The notes under the pieces were generated by a model. It saw nothing but the letters and a program-made list of their open reading frames with translations, was not told the DNA's origin and ran no database searches. Both the position numbers and the translations under genes were made by a program. 64,000 bases of DNA, taken from assembly GCF_014905555.1 (NCBI RefSeq), contig NZ_BNGS01000004.1:186001-250000 (forward strand). Reading direction: 5' to 3'. Shown here piece after piece: positions 50,811 through 58,553 of the stretch. The stretch comes from Streptomyces sp. Y2F8-2 (GTDB lineage Bacteria; Actinomycetota; Actinomycetes; Streptomycetales; Streptomycetaceae). Within the stretch, counting starts at the first letter, position 1, and each line of letters opens with the position of its first letter.

Positions 50811-51470
50811 GTGGCGGGCAGGCTCAAGCAGCCGACGGGCCGGTACGGCGGCAGGACGGCCGAGGAGCGGCAGGCCGAGCGACGCCGGCGGTTCCTGGAG
50901 GCGGGCCTCCAGCTGTTCGGCGCCGGCCCCGGCTACCGGTCCACCACGGTGGCCGCGCTGAGCGAGGCGGCGGGGCTGTCGACACGGCAGTTCTACGAGG
51001 AGTTCCACACCTTGGAGGACGTGCTGGCCGCGCTGCACCTCCAGGTCAACGACTGGGCGGAACAGGCCGCGACCGCCGCCCTCGCCGAGGCCGGCGACCT
51101 GCCGCTCGCCGAGCGCGCCGCCGCGGTGTTCAGGGCCTACGCGGCCAACGTCACCTCCGACCCGCGCCGGATCCGTATCGCCTTCGTCGAGATCATCGGC
51201 GTCAGCCCCCGCCTCGAGGAGCAGCGGCTCGAACGCCGCTCCCGTTGGGTGGACTTCATCCGTGCGGAGGCCGCCCGGGCGGCCGCGCGCGGTGAGGCGG
51301 CACCGCGCGACTACCGGCTCGCGGCCACCGCGTTCATCGGCAGCGTCAACGGTCTGCTCCACGACTGGCGAGCCGGCTGGGTGGACGCCACCCTGGACGA
51401 GATCGTGGACGAACTGGTCCGCCAACTCCTGGCCATCCTGCGCCCGCCGGACTGGCCGCCGGACGCCTGA
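50811..51470 (+). CDS. TetR-family transcriptional regulator
   Basis: The 219-residue protein has a typical TetR N-terminal HTH (FLEAGLQLFGAGPGYRSTTVAALSEAAGLSTRQFYEEF, in parts) and a helical ligand-binding C-terminal domain. GTG at 50811 is supported by GGGGGAG four bases upstream; the frame is open further 5' but lacks a good start. It is divergent from the secreted beta-propeller gene and probably controls it through the CTTACT/AGTAAG dyad. The ligand is unknown. Confidence 0.85.
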   Translation: MAGRLKQPTGRYGGRTAEERQAERRRRFLEAGLQLFGAGPGYRSTTVAALSEAAGLSTRQFYEEFHTLEDVLAALHLQVNDWAEQAATAALAEAGDLPLAERAAAVFRAYAANVTSDPRRIRIAFVEIIGVSPRLEEQRLERRSRWVDFIRAEAARAAARGEAAPRDYRLAATAFIGSVNGLLHDWRAGWVDATLDEIVDELVRQLLAILRPPDWPPDA

Positions 51471-51504
51471 ACCCACCGCTCCCTCGAGAACCCGCCGGAC
51501 TCCG

Positions 51505-51750
51505 GTGCGCGTCCCCGCCGACGCGAAGGGGCTGTGGCCGATCGGCGCGGTCACCGGCCGGATGGGCCGCGCTGTACAGCGCCTGGATGCGGTGATCTCG
51601 TCGCTCGTCCAGGCGGACCAGGAGCGGATCGCCGGCCCGCACCCCGACCGCACGCCCCATGCTTCCTGCGCCGCTGTCAGCGACCCGGACGGCAACGGCG
51701 GCAACGGCCGGCTGCTGCAGGAGATCACGGAACGTCTGCCCGGCCGGTGA
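51505..51750 (+). CDS. short hypothetical ORF (81 aa), possible gene fragment
   Basis: A GTG-started frame of 81 codons reads VPADAKGLWPIGAVTG, then RLDAVISSLVQADQERIAG, and ends LLQEITERLPGR. Codon use is genome-like, and a coiled-coil-like amphipathic pattern is present in the middle. No family is recognised and the ribosome-binding site is poor. It overlaps the convergent nitrile hydratase accessory gene by 26 bases. It may be a real small protein or a remnant beside a decayed locus. Confidence 0.35.
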   Translation: MRVPADAKGLWPIGAVTGRMGRAVQRLDAVISSLVQADQERIAGPHPDRTPHASCAAVSDPDGNGGNGRLLQEITERLPGR

Positions 51751-52093
51751 CAGGATCGTCCCGGTGGTCGTGTCCTGAGGGGCGGTGCGCCAGGGCTCGG
51801 GTCCGTGCGGTGACTTCGTCCGCGGACACCGCGCACCGGCGGACGAGCACGTCCTCCAGGGCGGCCAGCCAGAGGCGGTAGTAGTTGTAGGACTCCTTCG
51901 GCGCCGAGGTGGTCTCCCATGCTCTGATGCGGGCGATCAGCGCGGCTTGGAATTCCGGCCAGGTGACAGTGCCCGCCTCGTACAAGCTGACGGCCATGCC
52001 GAAGGCGCGGCTCTCCCACGGCTCGGCGAACACCAACTCCCCGTTGGAGCGCGGCGGTGCGGCCGGCCCCTCGATGTCCAGCGGCGCGCTCAT
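51725..52093 (-). CDS. nitrile hydratase accessory (activator) protein
   Basis: The 122-residue protein contains ELVFAEPWESRAFGMAVSLYEAG, WPEFQAALIARIRAWE and YNYYRLWLAALEDVL. These are features of the nitrile hydratase beta-subunit-like accessory protein (metallochaperone) family. Its start overlaps the preceding remnant's stop (ATGA), preserving the normal alpha-subunit/activator coupling. It looks intact, but the genes for the hydratase subunits upstream are broken, so it probably has no substrate in this organism unless another copy exists. Confidence 0.75.
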   Translation of the reverse strand: MSAPLDIEGPAAPPRSNGELVFAEPWESRAFGMAVSLYEAGTVTWPEFQAALIARIRAWETTSAPKESYNYYRLWLAALEDVLVRRCAVSADEVTARTRALAHRPSGHDHRDDPVTGRADVP

Positions 52094-52375
52094 GGTGCCG
52101 TCACCTTGGCCACCCCGACCATCGCGTCCCGCGTCACCAGGGGTACGAGCTCCTCCTCGGACAGGTTGGCTCCTCCACGTGTTCGCCGCGCAGGTTGCGG
52201 GCGCGGGCGTCGATCGCGCCCGCGGCCAGGGTGGCGCTCTCGGTGAGCATCAGCTCCGCGCCGTTGAGCCGGCGTCCGAAGTAGCCCTCGTCCAGGTAGG
52301 CGGCTCGGTCCAGGCGCTCGTGCGCGTGCCGGAAGGCGTCCGGGTGGTCCAGCGGGCCATCGTCGCAGCTCCACC
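52090..52375 (-). pseudogene. remnant of nitrile hydratase beta and alpha subunits
   Basis: The upstream part (about 52170-52375) encodes DHPDAFRHAHERLDRAAYL, then FGRRLNGAELMLTESATLAAG and RNLRGEHVEEP. These resemble part of a nitrile hydratase beta subunit. The reading frame then shifts, and 52090-52165 encodes LSEEELVPLVTRDAMVGVAK, like the extreme C-terminus of the alpha subunit (SEEEL..LV.RD.M.GV). The alpha metal-binding CSLC region and most of both subunits are missing. The simplest explanation is an internal deletion joining beta to the tail of alpha. Confidence 0.7.
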
Positions 52376-52405
52376 GCCGCGCGGCCGCAGGTGGCCGTGA
52401 TCCGC

Positions 52406-52771
52406 CTACTCGTCCCAGGCCTGGACGAGAACCTGCTCGGTGATCCTGCCGTTCCGCAGCGACGCCATCGAACTGGCCAGCACCCGCACGCCGTCCGGGT
52501 ACTCGCAGGACTCGGTGAACGCGACATGGTCGCCCTGGACGACGCACTGGTCCAGGTGGTGGGTCATGTCGCGGCTGTAGACGTCGCTGAGCATCTCGCT
52601 GATCTGGTCCCGGCCGTGCAGGACCTTGGGGTGGCTGGGCTGGGTGTTGCGGTCGACGACGCGTATCTCCGCGTCGTCCGCGTACAGCGACAGCAGAGCC
52701 GCCGTGTCTTCTCCTTCGATGCCCCGGCGCAGAGCCTCCGTGTCGAAGCCGGCGCCTGCCGCGGTGCCCAT
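52406..52771 (-). CDS. SnoaL-like/NTF2-fold protein
   Basis: The 121-residue protein has the NTF2 pattern: LRRGIEGEDTAALLSLYADDAEI, PKVLHGRDQISEMLSDVYS, VAFTESCEYPDGVRVLASS and a final strand ITEQVLVQAWDE. It resembles ligand-binding or isomerase-like SnoaL proteins; catalytic function is unknown. GGAGG eight bases before the ATG supports the start. It lies just upstream of the nitrile hydratase remnant on the same strand. Confidence 0.78.
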   Translation of the reverse strand: MGTAAGAGFDTEALRRGIEGEDTAALLSLYADDAEIRVVDRNTQPSHPKVLHGRDQISEMLSDVYSRDMTHHLDQCVVQGDHVAFTESCEYPDGVRVLASSMASLRNGRITEQVLVQAWDE

Positions 52772-52954
52772 GGTGACCTCCTTCGACCTCCTTGGAAGGC
52801 CGTGGCCCGGCGAGCGGCGGGCCGCTTGAGGGCCTCTGCTTCGAGCCTCCCCCCGGCGCGCGGCACCGGCAAACGCGCCGGGGCCGGTGCACCTCTCGGG
52901 TGAGCGGCGCCGGGGGCCCGTGACCGCGAGCCGCGGGGTGCCGTTGCTGAAGGC

Positions 52955-53248
52955 ATGTTCTCAACACGACGCATCGTCGCAGCGGTCGGTCTCGCCGTGG
53001 GCGCAGCCGGTCTCGGCGCGCCGCCGGCCACCGCGGCGACCGCAGGCACCCCGGACGCCGGCAGGCTCAACCCGGTCACCGTGCTCGACTCACTGGCCCG
53101 CAGCGGGGTCCCCGCGGAGCACCGGAACGAGATCCCCCGGCTGTCCGGCCAACTGTCGGGCCTGAACCATCTGCACGACCTCAACCAGCTCCACCAGGCC
53201 ACCGATCTGGCCGCACCCGTCACGGGGCTGCTCCCGGCCGTCCGGTAG
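52955..53248 (+). CDS. small secreted protein (97 aa)
   Basis: The protein starts FSTRRIVAAVGLAVGAAGLG and has a signal peptide ending near PPATAATA. The mature part, about 70 residues, contains NPVTVLDSLARSG and LSGQLSGLNHLHDLNQLHQATDL, a Leu/His-rich helix. Small secreted proteins of this type are frequent in Streptomyces and have no known function. GAAGG is next to the ATG. A strong terminator follows. Confidence 0.68.
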   Translation: MFSTRRIVAAVGLAVGAAGLGAPPATAATAGTPDAGRLNPVTVLDSLARSGVPAEHRNEIPRLSGQLSGLNHLHDLNQLHQATDLAAPVTGLLPAVR

Positions 53249-53261
53249 CGCGGCGACGGCG

Positions 53262-53295
53262 CAAGGCCCCCGGTCGTCGACGGCCGGGGGCCTTG
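53262..53295 (+). terminator. strong hairpin terminator
   Basis: CAAGGCCCCCGG (53262-53273) and CCGGGGGCCTTG (53284-53295) form a perfect 12-bp stem with a 10-base loop. It ends the small secreted-protein gene. Confidence 0.88.
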
Positions 53296-53331
53296 ACATT
53301 CCCCCGGGTCCGCCGGAGCATCGCGGTGATC

Positions 53332-53349
53332 AGTGAATAGGCTTTCACT
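53332..53349 (+). promoter_or_regulatory. operator overlapping the -10 of the aldehyde dehydrogenase promoter
   Basis: AGTGAA-TAGGCT-TTCACT is a perfect 6-bp inverted repeat whose spacer is itself a good -10 hexamer (TAGGCT). It ends one base before the ATG at 53350, so the mRNA would be leaderless and a protein bound here would block the promoter. The TetR protein at 56220-56879 is a candidate binder. Confidence 0.6.
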
Positions 53350-54828
53350 ATGCGAACAGGGGAAACCGTCGTGCCCGTCTCCCGCGAACTGTTGATCGGC
53401 GGCAAGGACGTGCCCGCCGCGTCCGGCCGCACCACGGCCGACGTCAACCCCTACACCGGTGATGTCTACGCCACGGTGGCGGCCGCCGGCCCGGAGGACG
53501 TCCGACGCGCGGTGGACGCGGCGGACGCGGCCTTCCCCGCCTGGGCGGCCCTGGCACCCTTCGCCCGTCGCGCGATCTTCCTCAAGGCGGCCGACCTGCT
53601 GGACGCCCGTGGCGAACAGGTGGCCGAGATCATGGCGCACGAGGCGGGCGGCACCCGGCCCTGGGCCCACTTCAACGTGGCCCTCGCCGCGAACATCCTG
53701 CGCGAGGCGGCAGCCGCGATCACCGCCCCGCGCGGTGAGGTCCTCAGCGCCCAGGAGGTGGGCGCGCTCGGACTCGCGGTGCGTGAACCGCTGGGCGTGG
53801 TGGCCGCGTTCGCCCCGTGGAACGCGCCGGTCATCCTCGGCGTACGGGCCGTGGCGGCGCCGCTCGCCGCGGGCAACACGGTGGTCGTCAAGCCCAGCGA
53901 GGACGCGCCGATCGCCTGTGGGCTGCTGGTCGCGGACGTGCTGCGCGAGGCCGGGCTGCCGGACGGCGTTCTGAACGTGGTCACCAACGACCGCGAGGAC
54001 GCGGCCGAGATCGCCGAGGCGCTGATCGGCGACGAGCGGGTGCGGGCGGTCAACTTCACCGGCTCGACGGGCGTGGGCCGGATCATCGGTGAACTGGCCG
54101 CGCGCCACCTCAAGCCCGCCGTCCTCGAACTGGGCGGCAAGAACGCGGTCATCGTGCTGGACGACGCCGACGTGGACTACGCCGTCGACGCGGTCACCTT
54201 CAGCGTGTTCATGAACGCCGGGCAGATCTGCATGTCCGGGGACCGGATCCTCGTCCACGAGTCCCTCGCCGAGGAGTTCACGGAGAAGTTCACCGCCAAG
54301 GCGGCCTCGCTGCGGGCAGGTGATCCGGCGCATCCGCAGACCGTGGTCGGGCCGCTGGTCAGCCCGACGGCCGCGCAGCGGGTGGCCGGCCTGGTGCGGG
54401 ACGCGGTGGCCAAGGGGGCCGAGGTCCTCGTCGGAGGGGAGCCCGAGGGTGCGGTGCACCCGGCGACCGTCCTCACCGGTGTGGGGAAGGATGCGGAGCT
54501 GTACCACGCCGAGTCGTTCGGCCCGGTGTGCGTGCTGCAGACATTCGCCGACGACGACATCGCGGCCGACCTCGCCAACGACACCGAGAACGGGCTGACC
54601 TGCGGCATCATCACCGAGAACGCCACCCACGGGCTGGCCGTCGCACGCCGGGTGCGCACCGGCATCGTGCACATCAACGACCAGTCGGTGGCCGACGAAC
54701 CGCACGCGCCCTTCGGCGGAGTGAAAGCCTCCGGTTACGGCCGCTTCGGCGGACGCTGGGGCATCGAGGCGTTCTCCAACACCCGCTGGGTCACCATCGC
54801 CACGCAGCACGCCCACTACCCCTTCTGA
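53350..54828 (+). CDS. NAD(P)-dependent aldehyde dehydrogenase
   Basis: The 492-residue ALDH has PWNAPVILGVRAVAAPLAAGN (given in part), VVKPSEDAP, NFTGSTGVGR, LELGGKNAVIV with the catalytic Glu (about 260) and NAGQICMSGDRI with the catalytic Cys (about 294), then AESFGPV and PFGGVKASGYGRFGG. Pattern and length fit salicylaldehyde/vanillin-type ALDHs. It precedes a cytochrome P450 and a TetR gene, suggesting a catabolic oxidation module for aromatic or alkyl compounds. ATG at 53350 follows the -10/operator directly; a GTG ten codons on is an alternative. Confidence 0.9.
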   Translation: MRTGETVVPVSRELLIGGKDVPAASGRTTADVNPYTGDVYATVAAAGPEDVRRAVDAADAAFPAWAALAPFARRAIFLKAADLLDARGEQVAEIMAHEAGGTRPWAHFNVALAANILREAAAAITAPRGEVLSAQEVGALGLAVREPLGVVAAFAPWNAPVILGVRAVAAPLAAGNTVVVKPSEDAPIACGLLVADVLREAGLPDGVLNVVTNDREDAAEIAEALIGDERVRAVNFTGSTGVGRIIGELAARHLKPAVLELGGKNAVIVLDDADVDYAVDAVTFSVFMNAGQICMSGDRILVHESLAEEFTEKFTAKAASLRAGDPAHPQTVVGPLVSPTAAQRVAGLVRDAVAKGAEVLVGGEPEGAVHPATVLTGVGKDAELYHAESFGPVCVLQTFADDDIAADLANDTENGLTCGIITENATHGLAVARRVRTGIVHINDQSVADEPHAPFGGVKASGYGRFGGRWGIEAFSNTRWVTIATQHAHYPF

Positions 54829-54849
54829 CCTCGCTCACCTCCGCTTCTC

Positions 54850-54884
54850 GCCCGCCCCGGCCCGCCATGCACGCCGGGGCGGGC
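54850..54884 (+). terminator. hairpin after the aldehyde dehydrogenase gene
   Basis: GCCCGCCCCGG (54850-54860) pairs perfectly with CCGGGGCGGGC (54874-54884) around a 13-base loop, 21 bases after the stop. Confidence 0.75.
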
Positions 54885-54947
54885 CCCCTGTCCTTCGACG
54901 AACGGCTGAATCCCGGCCTTGATCTCCGCAGCTTTTAAGGCAGTCGC

Positions 54948-54976
54948 TTGACTGGCCCCGGTGGCTGGGATTGCCT
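54948..54976 (+). promoter_or_regulatory. candidate promoter of the cytochrome P450 gene
   Basis: TTGACT (54948-54953) is followed after 17 bases by TTGCCT (54971-54976), 36 bases before the GTG at 55012. The -35 is good, the -10 weak. Confidence 0.45.
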
Positions 54977-55011
54977 GACGGCGTGGGGGCCGCCGGATCG
55001 GAGGAGAAGCC

Positions 55012-56226
55012 GTGACCGTTCCCCAGCAGCCGCTGAGCTACCCCTTGTCGAGCGCCGGCGCACTGGAGCCGCCCGCCGAATGGGCCGCACTGCGGCGTGA
55101 GTGCCCCGTCGCCCGGGTGAGGCTGCCCAGCGGCGACGAGGCATCGCTGCTGACGCGCTACGAGGACGTCAAACAGGTCCTGTCCGACGAGCGGTTCACC
55201 CGCCGGCTGGACGCCGACGACGCGGCCCGCATCACGGCCACCGAGTCGGGCGGAGTGTTCAGCAACGAGATGGCCCTGGCGATCCCGCAGAGCGGCGAGG
55301 CGCACCGGCGCTGGCGCCGGATGGTGACCAAGTGGTTCACCGCCAAGCGGATGGCCGCGCTGCGGCCGGGCATCGAGGCGATGGCCGACCGGCTCGTCGA
55401 CGCCATGGTCGAGGGCGGCCGGCCCGCGGACCTCAAGGCGAGCCTCGCCTTCCCGCTGCCCGTGTGGGTGATCTGCGACCTGCTCGGCGTCCCCGACTCG
55501 GACCGGGACCGGTTCTCGTACTGGTCCGATGCCCTGCTCAACCTCACCCGCTACACCCAGGAGGAGGTCGACGAGGCGGAGGCCGAGTTCAACGCCTACA
55601 TGACCGAGCACCTCGCCGCCGAGCGGGCCGCGCCCGGGGACGACCTGCTCGGCGAACTGATCGTCGCCACCGGACCCGACGGCTACCGGATGTCCGACGG
55701 GGAACTGGTCGCCACGGGCAGGGGCCTGCTGGTCGCCGGGCACGAGACCACCGCCAACATGATCGGGAAGATGGTGGCCATGCTGCTGTCCGACCGGAGC
55801 CGCTGGGAGCGGCTGCTGGCGGACCGCTCGCTGGTGCGCTTGGCGGTGGAGGAGGCGCTGCGGTTCGACGCCAACGCCGGGATCGGGATGCCGCGCTACA
55901 TCGGAGAGGAGGTCGAGGTCGGCGGCACCGTCCTGCCGCGCGGCACGACCGTGATGTGCAGCATGGCCGCCGCCAACCGGGACGAGACCGCCTTCGCGGA
56001 CGCCGATGAGATGGCACTCGACCGAAGCCCCAACCCGCATCTGGCCTTCGGCGTCGGCGCGCACTCCTGCCTGGGTCAGGCCCTGGCCCGTACCGAACTG
56101 CAGACCGTCCTCGACGTGCTGTTGCGTAGGCTTCCCAGCCTGGACCTCGCCGTTGCGGCCGAGGACCTGCGGCGGCTCGAGGGACTGGTCGTCGGAGGGT
56201 TGAGCGAAGTCCCCGTACGGTGGTGA
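55012..56226 (+). CDS. cytochrome P450
   Basis: The 404-residue P450 is of the soluble class I bacterial type. It has the I-helix oxygen-activation motif AGHETTANM near residue 243, the ExxR motif in VEEALRF, and the haem-binding FGVGAHSCLGQALAR with the axial Cys near residue 353. It needs a ferredoxin and a reductase, neither of which lies in this window. GTG at 55012 has GGAGGAG nearby. Linked to ALDH and TetR genes; the substrate is unknown. Confidence 0.92.
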   Translation: MTVPQQPLSYPLSSAGALEPPAEWAALRRECPVARVRLPSGDEASLLTRYEDVKQVLSDERFTRRLDADDAARITATESGGVFSNEMALAIPQSGEAHRRWRRMVTKWFTAKRMAALRPGIEAMADRLVDAMVEGGRPADLKASLAFPLPVWVICDLLGVPDSDRDRFSYWSDALLNLTRYTQEEVDEAEAEFNAYMTEHLAAERAAPGDDLLGELIVATGPDGYRMSDGELVATGRGLLVAGHETTANMIGKMVAMLLSDRSRWERLLADRSLVRLAVEEALRFDANAGIGMPRYIGEEVEVGGTVLPRGTTVMCSMAAANRDETAFADADEMALDRSPNPHLAFGVGAHSCLGQALARTELQTVLDVLLRRLPSLDLAVAAEDLRRLEGLVVGGLSEVPVRW

Positions 56227-56879
56227 TCACGGCCGGCAGGGCGGTACGGGCGGAGCAGGCGAGTGCCACCCGGACGCTGATCCTGAGCGTGGCGGAGCGG
56301 CTGTTCGCGGAGCGCGGGGTCCACGCCGTGTCCAACCGTCAGGTCAGCGAGGCCGCCGGCCAGGGCAACAACGCGGCGGTCGGCTACCACTTCGGCACCA
56401 AGGCCGACCTGGTGCGCGCGATCGTACGGCGGCACGCCGACCGCATCGAGGAGATCCGCCTGCGCCTGCTGGACGACACGCGCGGCTCCACGGACGTACG
56501 GGACTGGGCGTCCTGCCTGGTGCGCCCCATGGCCGAGCACCTGGCGGCGCTGGGCGGCCCCACCTGGTTCGCGCGGTTCTGCGCCCAGGTGATGACCGAC
56601 CCGGCCATGCGCGCCATCGTGATCGAGGAGTCCCTGACCTCCCCGTCGCTGCGCGAGGTGCTCGACGGCCTGGACCGCTGCCTTCCCGACCTCCCCCCGG
56701 AGATCAGGGCCGAACGCGGTGACATGACCCGCGAGTTGATCCTGCACATGCCCGCGGAACGGGAACGCGCCCTCGCCGACGGCATGCCCACCTCGCGAGC
56801 CACCTGGCACGACGCCGCCACCGGCCTGACCGACGCGATCGTCGGCCTCTGGCTGGCTCCCGCGACCCGGGACGGGTGA
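56220..56879 (+). CDS. TetR-family transcriptional regulator
   Basis: The 219-residue protein has the TetR HTH (LILSVAERLFAERGVHAVSN, RQVSEAAGQGNNAAVGYHFG) and a helical C-terminal domain. The start is GTG at 56220 or GTG at 56223; the latter gives a 4-base GTGA overlap with the P450 stop. Co-transcribed with the P450, and likely controls the ALDH promoter dyad at 53332-53349. The NNAAVGYHFGTKADL segment is common in TetR proteins for catabolic operons. Confidence 0.85.
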   Translation: MVITAGRAVRAEQASATRTLILSVAERLFAERGVHAVSNRQVSEAAGQGNNAAVGYHFGTKADLVRAIVRRHADRIEEIRLRLLDDTRGSTDVRDWASCLVRPMAEHLAALGGPTWFARFCAQVMTDPAMRAIVIEESLTSPSLREVLDGLDRCLPDLPPEIRAERGDMTRELILHMPAERERALADGMPTSRATWHDAATGLTDAIVGLWLAPATRDG

Positions 56880-56979
56880 CTGACCCGCGACGGGTGACGA
56901 CTCCGGTCGCCGCCTCCCAGTACGCCTGGGTTTCGCCATGAGCGACTCCGGCCCGGCCGCCGGCCGCCGTCGCAGCGTG

Positions 56980-57993
56980 TCAGCCGTGCCCCTCGCGCTC
57001 CCCGTGGTGGTGGTGCTCGCAGCAGATGCGGGGGCCGTGCGACGGCCGGTCGTCCCGCGGGGCGTCAGCCGCTCCGGCCTGTGCCAGGCACTCCGCCCGC
57101 TGGGCCGTCTCGACCATCCTGTGGCTGTCCGACGCGGCGTTGGCCAGGCTCGCGCAGCACACCGTCAGCAACAGGGCGCCCGCGACGAACGGCAGGGTCC
57201 GTCGTGGGGGAGGCGGCGCGAGCAACGCCCGTACGCGCTGGGGTACCGCGCCCCCGGTCGCGGAGAGTACGGCCGGGCGCGAGGCGTCGGCGGACGCCAG
57301 GGCCGCCTGTCCCACCGCACGGGCGACGACCGTACGGCTGCCGATCCGCGCCGCGGCCTCCTCGTCGGCCCACCGCTCGAGCACGAAGCCGCCCGCGTCG
57401 GCCAGTGGGCGCAGCAGCGGATTGACGGCCGCGGTGAGCCGCCACACGGTCTGGAACAGATGGTGCCTGCCGCGCAGGTGGGCCCGCTCGTGCGCCAGCA
57501 GGGCCTCCCGTTCGCCGTCGCCGAGGCAGCGCAGCATGCCCCGGGACACCACGATCCGTCCGGGCGTGCCCGGCAGTGCGAAGGCCTGCGGCATGTCGTC
57601 GTCGAGCACGGCAAGTTCCGTGTCGCCGGGCAGCCGCGCGCACTCCCGCCGGGCCCACGCGACCCGGCGGGCCTGTCGCACGGCGGCGACGGCCAGCGAC
57701 ACGACGCCCGCGGCCAGGGCGAGGGCGCTGACCGCCGCGACGGCCAGCGACACCGGGTCCTCGGCGCGCAGCGCGGACACCGACCAGCGTCCCTCCGCGG
57801 CGACCTCGGGGATCTGGGCGAGGCCGGTGAACGCCAGCAGGGCCAGCGACCCCATCCAGCCCGCCGCCGTCACCAACGCCGCGCACGCCAGCGCCCAGGC
57901 GGCCGGGCGCGGCGCGAGGGTGCGGGCCGGCCGGGGTGCGAGCACCGTGAGCGCGGCGGTGACCAGGAACGGGACGTAGACGCTGATCAGCAC
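56980..57993 (-). CDS. M56-family membrane zinc metallopeptidase
   Basis: The 337-residue protein has N-terminal membrane helices (ISVYVPFLVTAALTVL), further helices and the HERAH zinc motif in EALLAHERAHLRGRHHLFQ, with ERWADEEAAARIG downstream as the third-ligand region. The C-terminus is hydrophobic, then polar and His-rich. It is a paralogue of the protein at 17695-18624 and likewise lacks a penicillin-binding sensor domain. GTG start four bases after the BlaI stop. It probably inactivates the adjacent BlaI repressor. Confidence 0.87.
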   Translation of the reverse strand: MLISVYVPFLVTAALTVLAPRPARTLAPRPAAWALACAALVTAAGWMGSLALLAFTGLAQIPEVAAEGRWSVSALRAEDPVSLAVAAVSALALAAGVVSLAVAAVRQARRVAWARRECARLPGDTELAVLDDDMPQAFALPGTPGRIVVSRGMLRCLGDGEREALLAHERAHLRGRHHLFQTVWRLTAAVNPLLRPLADAGGFVLERWADEEAAARIGSRTVVARAVGQAALASADASRPAVLSATGGAVPQRVRALLAPPPPRRTLPFVAGALLLTVCCASLANAASDSHRMVETAQRAECLAQAGAADAPRDDRPSHGPRICCEHHHHGEREGHG

Positions 57994-57997
57994 CGGC

Positions 57998-58408
57998 TCA
58001 GCGCCCCTCGGGCTGGTGCCCGTCGTGTCCGGCGAGCAGCCGCTGCAGCAACTGCTCGTCCTCCTCGGACAGTTCGGAGACGAACCGGGTCAGCACCGCC
58101 TCGCGGTCGGCGCCGCCCTCCAGCAGCGTGTGCATCCGTTCGGCGGTGTGGGACGCCTCGTCCCGGGCCGGTGCGTACGCATAGCCGCGCCCCTCGCGGT
58201 GCCGTACGAGCATGCCCTTGTCGTACAGCCGGGACAGGATCGTCAGCACGGTCGTGTACGCCAGGTCGCCCGGCAGCCGCTCGCGGACCTCACGTGCGGT
58301 CAGTGGACCGTCGGCCGCCCAGAGGGCCGCCAGCACACCGCTCTCCAGTTCTCCACGCGCCCGCCTGCCGGATGCCCCGCCGGACTCCGGGTTCCTCCGG
58401 TCGTGCAC
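57998..58408 (-). CDS. BlaI/MecI/CopY-family transcriptional repressor
   Basis: The 136-residue protein contains ELESGVLAALWAADGPLTA, YTTVLTILSRLYDKGML and the dimerisation region LTRFVSELSEEDEQLLQRLL, strongly resembling its paralogue at 17327-17698. GGGGAGGTG precedes the GTG start. The intergenic DNA upstream contains two CTAC/GTAG dyads that it should bind. It is divergent from a glycosyltransferase and deacetylase pair, which may be the regulated genes. First gene of the BlaI-M56 operon. Confidence 0.9.
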   Translation of the reverse strand: MHDRRNPESGGASGRRARGELESGVLAALWAADGPLTAREVRERLPGDLAYTTVLTILSRLYDKGMLVRHREGRGYAYAPARDEASHTAERMHTLLEGGADREAVLTRFVSELSEEDEQLLQRLLAGHDGHQPEGR

Positions 58409-58455
58409 CGTGGTTCACCTCCCCTTTCCGCTCGGCCCACAGACTACCGGGCGAG

Positions 58456-58516
58456 CTACTACTAGTTGTAGGAAGTATGCTCCGGGCTTCGAACCGTGAA
58501 CTACTACATGTTGTAG
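58456..58516. promoter_or_regulatory. two BlaI-type dyads between BlaI and glycosyltransferase genes
   Basis: CTACTACTAGTTGTAG (58456-58471) and CTACTACATGTTGTAG (58501-58516) are imperfect palindromes with centres 45 bases apart. The TAC(A)/TGTA-type half-sites resemble those at 17268-17302. Confidence 0.7.
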
Positions 58517-58553
58517 AGTTCCGCCGCTCCCCCTCATGTGCGGAGGAAAGCCC

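Noticed and set aside
53293..53298. TTGACA as the -35 of the aldehyde dehydrogenase promoter
   Set aside because: It lies within the tail of a terminator hairpin and 39 bases from the TAGGCT -10, too far for a standard promoter.
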